Source: Actinomycetota bacterium (GTDB lineage Bacteria; Actinomycetota; Acidimicrobiia; Acidimicrobiales; CADCSY01). From it: a DNA stretch of 11,979 nucleotides. Shown piece after piece: positions 5,853 through 11,979 of the stretch. Each line of letters begins with the position of its first letter. The stretch's first letter is position 1. The stretch covers positions 1 to 11,979 of the forward strand of contig JACOTK010000122.1 in assembly GCA_016178435.1 (NCBI GenBank), written 5' to 3'. The position numbers and the translations under genes are program-made. The notes beneath the pieces were generated by a model, which saw only the letters and a program-made list of their open reading frames with translations, was not told where the DNA came from and searched no databases.

Positions 5853-6509
5853 TCAGCCCACGCCGCGTGCCCGGGCGACGAGGTCCTCGATCTGTTGGAC
5901 CGTGAGCTCCCCGCTGACCCGCTCCACCACCTTGCCCTGCGCGTCGAGCGCGACGAAGAACGGGAAAGCGGTCAATCCGAACGCCGTCGCCGCCGACCCC
6001 TGCTCGTCATCGGCCAGAACGACCGGCTGCCATCCCTCCCGCTCCAGCCACGCCGAGGGTGGATAGTTGGGCCGCTCGGCAACCGTCGCCGTCGCGACCG
6101 AGACCAGCTCCACCCCTTCGGGGGCTCCCTTCTGTTCGATCCACTGAGCGACCACCGGCACCTCTTTTTGACAGTGTGGGCACCAGTGGGCGAGGAACAT
6201 CAGGACCTTGGGGGTGCCGTCATTGCTGATCGCCACGGCATCACCATCGAAGGCAGCACCTGTCACCTCGGGCGCAGGCAGCCCCACCGCAGCATCGACG
6301 CCCTCTCCGTGTGGCGGCAACGCGGCGCCCGCCACCGAGACGGGCCGGGTCTCACGGATCGATCCCGTCGCGACCGATCCGGCTTCCACGCCCGAACCGT
6401 CGTCGTCACCGCCACGACTGAGCAGAACGGCCACAAGGCCGAGCACAACGATCATCCCCACCGCGATCGGCACCAGCGGGAACGAGCGTGGGGAGCGTTT
6501 CTCATTCAT
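5853..6509 (-). CDS. Membrane-anchored thioredoxin-fold protein, TlpA/DsbA-like, CPHC active site
   Basis: 218 residues. One N-terminal membrane anchor (about 12-31) is followed by an acidic, low-complexity linker to about 75 and then a TlpA/AhpC-TSA-type thioredoxin domain on the outer face of the membrane. The active site is FLAHWCPHCQKEVP (Cys110, Cys113) and the cis-proline loop is LTAFPFFVALD (Pro183). CPHC is the dipeptide of DsbA oxidases, while TlpA/ResA reductases usually have CxPC. That favours disulfide formation. ATG 6509 overlaps the dsbB stop by four bases (ATGA), and AAAGGAA lies at 6517-6523 with 7-base spacing, so it has its own ribosome binding site as well as coupling. Most likely it is the substrate-oxidising partner of the DsbB encoded just upstream. 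A reductase role in cytochrome c maturation is the alternative. Confidence 0.82.
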   Translation of the reverse strand: MNEKRSPRSFPLVPIAVGMIVVLGLVAVLLSRGGDDDGSGVEAGSVATGSIRETRPVSVAGAALPPHGEGVDAAVGLPAPEVTGAAFDGDAVAISNDGTPKVLMFLAHWCPHCQKEVPVVAQWIEQKGAPEGVELVSVATATVAERPNYPPSAWLEREGWQPVVLADDEQGSAATAFGLTAFPFFVALDAQGKVVERVSGELTVQQIEDLVARARGVG

Positions 6510-7099
6510 GAGACGGTTCCTTTCAACGCGACGACGGGGTCATCGGAAGGTGGATCAATCGGAGCCGGGTCGGCAACCCACAACAGGGTTGCGATCAGCA
6601 AGAAGGCGGACAGCGCCATCGTAGGGATGGTGAGGTACCCGAACCGCTCCACCCAGATGAGGCTGCACGGGTTGGTGGGGTCACAGGTCGTGGATTCGAG
6701 CGAGGGGAAGCGCTCCACGGCCATGTGATAGCCGGAGACCGATGCGCCGAGGAGGGGAATCACCATCGCCACCCGCTGCAGGACACGAGACCTTCGCCGG
6801 GCCACCATCATCAGGATTGGAACAAGCGGGTACATGACGAAGCGCTGGTACCAGCAAAGCCGACACGGCGTGAAATGGGCGATCTCCGAGAAGTAGAGGC
6901 TGCCCGACGTGGCGACCACGGCAACGAGAACCGCAAGGGAGGAAGCCTGTGGCCCCAGGAATCGCCTCATGGAGCCGCCGAGCCGAGCCACCGAGGGCAA
7001 CCGCCGCCCGGCGACGCTCAGCACGAGCACTGCCGCCACGGTCGCCTGCGCGAGGACAGCCAGGAAGGCCAGCAGCAGGGTTACGGCATCGGTGCTCAT
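6506..7099 (-). CDS. dsbB: Disulfide bond formation protein DsbB/BdbC family
   Basis: 197 residues with an extra N-terminal membrane helix (about 5-30) and the four-helix DsbB core (about 53-71, 85-101, 108-123, 155-176). The first cysteine pair is Cys79-Cys82 in HFTPCRLCWYQR, the family hallmark and quinone-side pair. The second is Cys139 and Cys145 (TCDPTNPCS) in the extracytoplasmic loop, which relays electrons from DsbA. GYHMAVERFP and FGYLTIPTMAL are typical of BdbC-like members. It reoxidises a partner thioredoxin-fold protein and passes electrons to quinone. The next gene, overlapping by ATGA, encodes such a partner. Many well-known actinobacteria use a VKOR homologue for this step instead. 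The upstream gap (7100-7195) shows AAGGA 12 bases before the ATG, rather far for a ribosome binding site, and no clear promoter. Confidence 0.88.
   Translation of the reverse strand: MSTDAVTLLLAFLAVLAQATVAAVLVLSVAGRRLPSVARLGGSMRRFLGPQASSLAVLVAVVATSGSLYFSEIAHFTPCRLCWYQRFVMYPLVPILMMVARRRSRVLQRVAMVIPLLGASVSGYHMAVERFPSLESTTCDPTNPCSLIWVERFGYLTIPTMALSAFLLIATLLWVADPAPIDPPSDDPVVALKGTVS
6517..6523 (-). promoter_or_regulatory. Ribosome binding site of the CPHC thioredoxin gene inside the end of dsbB
   Basis: AAAGGAA on the minus strand, 7 bases before ATG 6509, lying in the last codons of dsbB. It supports independent initiation on the shared mRNA. Confidence 0.55.
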
Positions 7100-7195
7100 G
7101 GACGATCGCGATCCTTGCAGACCTGTTGGCCGTCGGGGGCGCGCCGCGACAACTCGCCGTGCATGTCGTCAGACGACCAACAGACCGGTGCACGT

Positions 7196-8119
7196 TCATC
7201 GGCCGTGGGTCTGCGCGTATTCCTGGTACGTCGAGCCGACCAAGCCGCTCGCAAGGCCGGCCCCGTAGGCCAACTTCTGCAGCGCCGCCACCCTCACCGC
7301 CTTGCCCCTGAACGGACCTGTGGCCAAGAGCGCGACGCCCCCGCCGACCTCGACTGCTGCGGCAGCCACCCGCTTGGCTCGACGGGGCCATGAATCCTGG
7401 AGATCGAGCAGGCACAGGCTCAGCGTGTTCCCCCGGCTGTACGCCCGGCGCACGAGCCAGCCCACCGAAATCCGTGACGGAGGCACCAACTCCCGGACCA
7501 CCGCGTCGTCGGCCCAGGCGATGTGAGCGCCGTTGAGCCGAACCCGCATGAAGAAATGGGTGTCCTCTCCTCCTGTTGTGGCGTACCGCTCGTCGAACGG
7601 TGGCCATGGATCACGCAAGAGCCGGGCGGCGATGAGCACGTTGCTGGTCCGCGCATAGGTCAGCCGGGTGCCGGTCGGGAATCGAGGGCGATCGTAGAAC
7701 TTCCCCTGCTCGACCCAATCGGGCGGCTCCTCGTTGAACACCGGGATCACAGGGCCGGTCACCACATCGGCTCCCGTCGACGCCTGCACCTCGAGCAACC
7801 CGGTCAGCCAGTCGGCGTCGGGAACCTCGTCGTCGTCGATGAACGCAACGAGGTCGGCGTCTCCGGAGATCGCCGCCGCGACGGCGGCGTTGCGTGCCTG
7901 GGCAATGCCTCGACGGGCCTCGATGACATAGGTGAGCGGAAAGGCCAGGGAAGCTCCAGCCGATTCGACGATCGCCTCTCCCGATCCGAGCTCGTCGTTA
8001 TCGACCACGACAATGGACACGGTGACGCTTTCGGGAACGCGCAACAGGTTCAGTGCAGCGAGCAGGGAGCTCAGGCCCTCGGGTCGGTGAAAGGTCAGCG
8101 CGCAGATGGCGACATGCAT
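7196..8119 (-). CDS. Family 2 glycosyltransferase (GT-A fold)
   Basis: 307 residues from ATG 8119. MHVAICALTFHRPEGL opens the GT-A domain, IVVVDND (about 36-42) is the nucleotide-binding strand, FIDDDEVPDADW (Asp95-Asp97) is the metal/sugar-nucleotide DxD, and TGGEDTHFFMRV (about 182-193) carries the ED motif near the acceptor and catalytic base. The C-terminal 80 residues are Arg-rich then hydrophobic (VGGGVALLATGPF, GAGLASGLVG), suggesting amphipathic membrane association. It should transfer a sugar from an activated donor to a lipid- or glycan-linked acceptor, but donor and acceptor cannot be read. An in-frame ATG at 8137 would add six residues (MIVELS). 8119 is chosen because GT2 proteins usually begin right at this strand. 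Neither start has a strong ribosome binding site. It diverges from a second GT2 gene. Confidence 0.85.
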   Translation of the reverse strand: MHVAICALTFHRPEGLSSLLAALNLLRVPESVTVSIVVVDNDELGSGEAIVESAGASLAFPLTYVIEARRGIAQARNAAVAAAISGDADLVAFIDDDEVPDADWLTGLLEVQASTGADVVTGPVIPVFNEEPPDWVEQGKFYDRPRFPTGTRLTYARTSNVLIAARLLRDPWPPFDERYATTGGEDTHFFMRVRLNGAHIAWADDAVVRELVPPSRISVGWLVRRAYSRGNTLSLCLLDLQDSWPRRAKRVAAAAVEVGGGVALLATGPFRGKAVRVAALQKLAYGAGLASGLVGSTYQEYAQTHGR

Positions 8120-8137
8120 GGACAGCTCGACTATCAT
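8109..8137 (+). promoter_or_regulatory. Candidate sigma-70-type promoter of the plus-strand glycosyltransferase
   Basis: GCGACA (8109-8114, four of six matches to TTGACA), a 17-bp spacer and TATCAT (8132-8137). The start would fall near 8144, just before the ribosome binding site. The -35 lies inside the first codons of the opposite-strand glycosyltransferase. Confidence 0.45.
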
Positions 8138-8145
8138 TTCGCTCG

Positions 8146-8151
8146 TGAGGA
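8146..8151 (+). promoter_or_regulatory. Ribosome binding site deciding a TTG start
   Basis: TGAGGA, 7 bases before TTG 8159. No in-frame ATG or GTG occurs near the start of the GT2 homology, so this site sets the start. Confidence 0.55.
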
Positions 8152-8158
8152 TCCTGCA

Positions 8159-9163
8159 TTGAGCATAAAGCTGAGTGCTGTGATCTGCACCTTCAACCGT
8201 GTTGATTACGTGCAGCTTGCCATTGAAAGTCTCACCTCACAGACGCTTCCAGCCGACGACTTTGAGATCATTGTCGTCGACAATGCCTCCAGTGATGCGA
8301 CGCCAGACGTCGTCGGAGAGCTTCTCGCCTCCATTGTCAACCTGCGTTACATTCGTGAGGACACGATGGGTCTTTCGCACGCGCGCAATCGGGGAACCAA
8401 GGAATCACGGGGCGAGATCATTGTCTTTCTCGATGACGATGCCGTAGCGGAACCCGACTGCCTCTCTGCACATTTGCGTGCCTTCCGACAACAACCACAG
8501 CCGGTCGCCACTGCTGGTCGCATCTATCTGCGTTGGCCTGCTGAACGTCCTTCGTGGGTTCCGTTGAGCCAGGAAAGCTATTATTCAGGTCTTGATCTGG
8601 GTGACTCCTACCAACTGTTGACGTTTCCTCAATACCCTTATGGCGCCAACATGGCCATCGACAGACAGACCCTGATTGACCTGGGAGGATTTTCGGTCGA
8701 ACTGGGACGAACCGGCACCAATTTGATCTCGGGAGAAGAGAAGGATCTCTTCCTGCGGATCCATCAATTGGGCAGGCGGGTTGTGTACGTTCCCGATGCC
8801 GTCGTGCACCACCACGTGTTGGAGGAACGAACCGAGCGGAAGTGGCTCCTTCGACGTTCTTTCGCCCAGGGTCGCTCGGACATCGTCATGGACGCCATCG
8901 CCAAGGGCCCTCCGCCGCTCGCTCGGCTGACTGCTCGCACCTCGTTGCACTGGGCCCGGTCGGGCAGGCGACTGATCGCTCTTGTGGGAGCACTGGTCCT
9001 CCGTCGTGACGCCGCGGAGATCATGACCCGCGCCGGCCTGACCCTTCGTTGGGTAGGCGCCGCCTGGGAGGGGACGCTCATGACGGGTCGTTCGATGTCG
9101 GCCCGACATGAGATCGAACAGCGGCCGCCACCCGCTCGTGTCGAGCGCAACCAGGGTTCCTGA
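8159..9163 (+). CDS. Family 2 glycosyltransferase, TTG start, mosaic base composition
   Basis: 334 residues from TTG 8159. IKLSAVICTFNRVDYV begins the GT-A domain, EIIVVDNASSDAT (about 36-48) is the nucleotide-binding strand, GLSHARNRG is a common GT2 motif, VFLDDDAVAEPD (Asp92-Asp94) the DxD, and SGEEKDLFLRI (about 191-201) the acceptor-side motif, followed by PDAVVHHHV. The C-terminal 90 residues are Arg-rich with a hydrophobic stretch (RLIALVGALVLRR). It resembles the divergent GT2 in layout but only loosely in sequence, so the two are not recent duplicates. The open frame continues far upstream of 8159 as antisense shadow, which is not coding. Sampled 60-base blocks near 8161-8760 are about 43-53% GC, against about 67% at 8941-9000. 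It ends 3 bp from the convergent 936-residue gene. Confidence 0.85.
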   Translation: MSIKLSAVICTFNRVDYVQLAIESLTSQTLPADDFEIIVVDNASSDATPDVVGELLASIVNLRYIREDTMGLSHARNRGTKESRGEIIVFLDDDAVAEPDCLSAHLRAFRQQPQPVATAGRIYLRWPAERPSWVPLSQESYYSGLDLGDSYQLLTFPQYPYGANMAIDRQTLIDLGGFSVELGRTGTNLISGEEKDLFLRIHQLGRRVVYVPDAVVHHHVLEERTERKWLLRRSFAQGRSDIVMDAIAKGPPPLARLTARTSLHWARSGRRLIALVGALVLRRDAAEIMTRAGLTLRWVGAAWEGTLMTGRSMSARHEIEQRPPPARVERNQGS

Positions 9164-9166
9164 ACG

Positions 9167-11977
9167 TCAGGACAGCCGTTCGATCGAGACACCCAGAACC
9201 TCGGGCGTCCACCGAGGCGACGCCGTGAGAAGGGTCACCTGGTACTGGAGATAGCGCCCCCGGATCCCCAGGGGAGCACCGGACGCTCCCGGGCGGATCC
9301 AATCGGACCACGAGGGGTCCGGTAGCTCCACGTCGCCGGCACGGAAGGCCGCCCTGGCGCCGGTCATCGTCAGTGCCGGTGACCGCAGGGTCGTGTGACC
9401 CCAGGTGCTCGACGCACCGAGGTCGATCACCCGGGAGGTGAAGGTTCCCGACAGCGGGAAATCGGACGTCCGGATCCAGGAGACCCCCAGGGCCCCCGAT
9501 CCGCGAGGGGCACCGATGACCGGCCGCAGCGGTTCACGCAAGGGGATCCGATGCTCGGCGATCGTACGGCCGTCGACGGCGAACAAGGTCAGGCCCGCGT
9601 CCCAGTCGACCCGGAAGCGATGTGGCTCCCCGTACCGGGAACCCGGAACGGGTGTGACCAAACGGCTTCCCCCCACCGCATTGACAGCGCTGAGACAACC
9701 TCGATCGTCCACAAGGAACGTGATCGACGTCTCCGGGTCGACCTCCCCGACCAAACCGAGGTATTGGCCGGGAGAACCCGAGAACCGGACCTCGGCCTCG
9801 AACGAGCTTCCGACAGTGATGGTCGTCGATGACCGCAGCACCGCCTCGACGACCTCGACGACCTCGACGGTCCGTCCGTCGTCTGTCACGGGCAACCCGC
9901 CCGCAACGGCATGCCACCCCGCGAATCCCGCTCCCGCTGCCGGATCGAGCAGGATCCCCGGGGAAAGGACGAGCGCACCGCCGCGCACGCTGCTCAGCGC
10001 CGTTCCGTCATGTGACCCGGCGCCGAGATGGAGATCGACGAGCGCCGGCTTGCCGGCCACAACGTGACGCTGCTCCCCGACCTCCGTCGTGTTGGGTTCC
10101 TCCGAGCAGAGGATCTCGTGGCGACCGGAGCGCGCCGGGAACACGACATGGATGACTCCCCACAGCTCCTCGATCTCGAAGGGGATCACTGCTCCTTCAC
10201 AGGTCACCGAACGGACATCGGTGCAACCGGGGGGCAGTGGGACCAGAGCAGTGAGGCCCGGAACGTCGTCCGATGCCGTGACGGCAAAGCGCAGTGCGTG
10301 GCCGTCGCGTTCGACAGGCCCGAACGATGACGCGGAACGCCCATCCAGCCAGGTGAGCAGTTGGCGGGCGCTTATCACCGGCACGCCACGACGACGGGCC
10401 TCCGCCACGATCGCATCCGATCCGCTCGACGCGCCGAGATCGGTGTGCATATTGGCCGTCAGCACCGTTGCCCGCCCGACATCGTGGAGCGCCTGGTCGA
10501 GAGCCACCTCGATGGTCTCCGGGTAGACCTGCCCGGTCTCGTCGTTCAACTGTGTCGCAGCCTGATAGCAGTCGATGATCTCGCCACGCAGCGAGGCGAA
10601 GCGCATGGGCAGGCCCGAGCCCGTGAAGAGCCCGATCCGCCCGGCAACCCACGGGGCGGGGTAGAAGTAGTAGTTCGTGTCGAGCCGAATCCCGTTTGCC
10701 CGCTCGACCTCCGCCTGCGTGGACCAGTCACTCCACACCACGCAGTGCGTGCGGTGGGTGCTCGGGGGATGAAGGCTCGGATAGCGCCCGCGAAAGAGCT
10801 TCAGCTGCTTTCGGTACGTGCGACTGAGCGATCCCAGGTCGTACTCGGTTCCCTTGGTTGTCAGGTGCAGGGAGATCTCGAATCCCTGCTGCTCCAGGGC
10901 CAGGGCCTCTGCGTCGGTCATGGGACTGTGTGCATAGACGTACGATGTTGCCCGGACCCGACCCCAGTCGCCCCGATCGGCAACGGCGTCGTCGAGGGCC
11001 TGGTAGTCACGAAATCGTTCGGTGGTGCCGTTGAGCGCGTGATCGTCGCCGGTCATCACGATCGCGGCAACGTGGCGCTCCGGCAGGTACCAGAACCGCG
11101 GCAGGGTCGTACGGTCGGCACACAGGTGGGCGAGAACGTTCGCCATCAGGCGTTGTTGCTCGTCGGCCTGCGGCACATCCAACAGCCCTGGGTCGACCCA
11201 ATCGCGTTGCACATCTCCTTCGGCGGCGCCGTAGAAAAGGTCGTCGGATCGATTGAGGAGATCACCGTCTCGGTTCTGGCCGACCCACGCAGGATTGCCC
11301 TGGCGGGTCTGAACCACCGAGCGCGCCAGGTCATAGGTGAAGGCTGCGGCGCGACCGCCGGCCTCACCCACGACACGGGTCACCACCGCCGGCCACCCGG
11401 CGGGAGAGTCCGCATCGATGAAGAGCTCCGCTACGACCGATGCGTCCACAACGCGATGTCCGTCCGCCGTCCCGTGGAACTGCATCACGCGATCGGTGAT
11501 CGCCGAACCCGGCGATCGAGTTGTGTCCACTCTCAGATATCCCTCGTCCAGTGTGCGCCCCACGGGTTCCATGCCGAGCAATGGCGCCAGTGCATGATCA
11601 GGGCGCATCGCAAGCAACCTGCCACCTCGCTCCACCCAGTCGGTCAGGAGGTCGACGTCCCGTGGCGACAACGACATCCTCCCGAGGAGCACGACCTCAT
11701 GGGCCTGGAGCCTCTCGGCGCTCAGTTGCGCCAGGGGAATCACGGCAAAGCAGTTCAGCCCCTCCGCCCGAAGGATCTCGACGAGATAGCGACTGAAGTC
11801 GTCGTCGTCCCCCACGATCACGAGCAACGGGCCACCCGGGCCGTCATCACGCACCAGGAGGTTGGGCCGCATGCGTTGATGACGTGCAACCGAGAGACGG
11901 CGGTCCGCCCGTCCCACCAGACGAGAGGCCGCACCGCGGGTTCTGCGATAGACGCGCCTCAGGACATCAGGACCCAT
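9167..11977 (-). CDS. Large multidomain protein with NodB-like polysaccharide deacetylase centre; start may lie beyond the window
   Basis: 936 residues from an ATG at the window edge. Residues 1-45 are Arg-rich without signal peptide or membrane helix. Residues about 48-290 are a Rossmann/GATase1-like domain (PLLVIVGDDDDFSRYLVEIL) ending in ARSVVQTRQGNPAW and PQADEQQRLMAN. Residues about 295-545 look like a NodB deacetylase barrel: VMTGDDHAL (Asp311, Asp312, His313), ISLHLTTK (His371), THRTHC (His408, His411), ANMHTDL (His511) and a closing VPVISARQLLTWLDGR. Residues about 555-640 form a beta domain. Residues about 665-840 are LamG/concanavalin-like (FEAEVRFSG, HRFRVDWD). Residues about 845-936 are a final beta module with DWIRPG and GRYLQYQVTL. 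I recognise the arrangement from unnamed bacterial proteins near glycosyltransferases, but know of no tested activity. Deacetylation or hydrolysis of a surface glycan is inferred. The apparent lack of an export signal would need a start outside the window. Confidence 0.75.
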   Translation of the reverse strand: MGPDVLRRVYRRTRGAASRLVGRADRRLSVARHQRMRPNLLVRDDGPGGPLLVIVGDDDDFSRYLVEILRAEGLNCFAVIPLAQLSAERLQAHEVVLLGRMSLSPRDVDLLTDWVERGGRLLAMRPDHALAPLLGMEPVGRTLDEGYLRVDTTRSPGSAITDRVMQFHGTADGHRVVDASVVAELFIDADSPAGWPAVVTRVVGEAGGRAAAFTYDLARSVVQTRQGNPAWVGQNRDGDLLNRSDDLFYGAAEGDVQRDWVDPGLLDVPQADEQQRLMANVLAHLCADRTTLPRFWYLPERHVAAIVMTGDDHALNGTTERFRDYQALDDAVADRGDWGRVRATSYVYAHSPMTDAEALALEQQGFEISLHLTTKGTEYDLGSLSRTYRKQLKLFRGRYPSLHPPSTHRTHCVVWSDWSTQAEVERANGIRLDTNYYFYPAPWVAGRIGLFTGSGLPMRFASLRGEIIDCYQAATQLNDETGQVYPETIEVALDQALHDVGRATVLTANMHTDLGASSGSDAIVAEARRRGVPVISARQLLTWLDGRSASSFGPVERDGHALRFAVTASDDVPGLTALVPLPPGCTDVRSVTCEGAVIPFEIEELWGVIHVVFPARSGRHEILCSEEPNTTEVGEQRHVVAGKPALVDLHLGAGSHDGTALSSVRGGALVLSPGILLDPAAGAGFAGWHAVAGGLPVTDDGRTVEVVEVVEAVLRSSTTITVGSSFEAEVRFSGSPGQYLGLVGEVDPETSITFLVDDRGCLSAVNAVGGSRLVTPVPGSRYGEPHRFRVDWDAGLTLFAVDGRTIAEHRIPLREPLRPVIGAPRGSGALGVSWIRTSDFPLSGTFTSRVIDLGASSTWGHTTLRSPALTMTGARAAFRAGDVELPDPSWSDWIRPGASGAPLGIRGRYLQYQVTLLTASPRWTPEVLGVSIERLS
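9845..9869. repeat. Nine-base tandem repeat inside the deacetylase-like gene
   Basis: CTCGACGAC repeats about 2.8 times. On the coding (minus) strand it gives the in-frame string VEVVEVVEAV at the edge of the lectin-like domain. Length changes in units of nine would keep the frame. Confidence 0.6.
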
Positions 11978-11979
11978 GC

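Noticed and set aside
7123..7183. CTGTTGG/CCAACAG inverted repeat and a GTCGT-CAG-ACGAC hairpin upstream of dsbB
   Set aside because: Seven-base arms 47 bases apart and a five-pair stem are expected by chance at this GC. No riboswitch or operator pattern was recognised in the 96-bp gap.
7523..8158. Long open frame upstream of the plus-strand glycosyltransferase
   Set aside because: It is the antisense of the divergent glycosyltransferase and its translation shows no family motifs. GT2 homology begins at 8159, where a ribosome binding site and TTG occur.
1..11979. CRISPR, insertion sequence, tRNA or phage elements
   Set aside because: No repeated spacers, transposase motifs, terminal repeats or cloverleaf patterns were seen on either strand.

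Overview
The window is a dense, high-GC stretch of chromosome with 11 protein genes and no RNA genes, insertion sequences or CRISPR. It looks actinobacterial. The evidence is a GlnR-type orphan regulator beside a glutamine synthetase, a Mrp/ErpA iron-sulfur pair, TANNNT -10 boxes placed for leaderless or near-leaderless mRNAs, and GTG/TTG starts. The gene mix (DsbB, a compact molybdenum hydroxylase-like fusion) makes me lean towards the class Acidimicrobiia, but that is inference. No gap between genes exceeds about 120 bp.

Region 1 (1-903, +): the 3' end of a type I glutamine synthetase is followed 9 bp later by a GlnR-like winged-helix regulator with a degenerate receiver. This is probably a nitrogen-assimilation operon.

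Region 2 (951-3090, -): reading leftward, a fused [2Fe-2S]/molybdopterin protein of about 511 residues, a RidA-family imine deaminase and a 58-residue membrane peptide form a likely transcription unit. The molybdenum domain is less than half the usual size and seems to lack the catalytic glutamate of the xanthine dehydrogenase family. This is the most unusual gene here.

Region 3 (3117-4031, +): a Tat-exported lipoprotein with a thioredoxin-like domain and a CxxxxC motif. It diverges from the molybdoprotein across 26 bp carrying two overlapping candidate -10 boxes.

Region 4 (4144-5736): divergent erpA/iscA-type carrier (-) and mrp/apbC ATPase (+), an iron-sulfur assembly module. The Mrp has lost the CxxC of classical carriers, and its mRNA is probably leaderless.

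Region 5 (5853-7099, -): dsbB and a membrane-anchored thioredoxin-fold protein with a DsbA-type CPHC active site overlap by ATGA. They probably form an extracytoplasmic disulfide-forming pair.

Region 6 (7196-11977): two divergent GT2 glycosyltransferases and a 936-residue multidomain protein (Rossmann/GATase-like N-terminus, NodB deacetylase-like middle, lectin-like C-terminus). This looks like the edge of a surface-polysaccharide locus. The plus-strand glycosyltransferase is about 50% GC in its 5' half and about 67% near its end, suggesting transfer or recombination.
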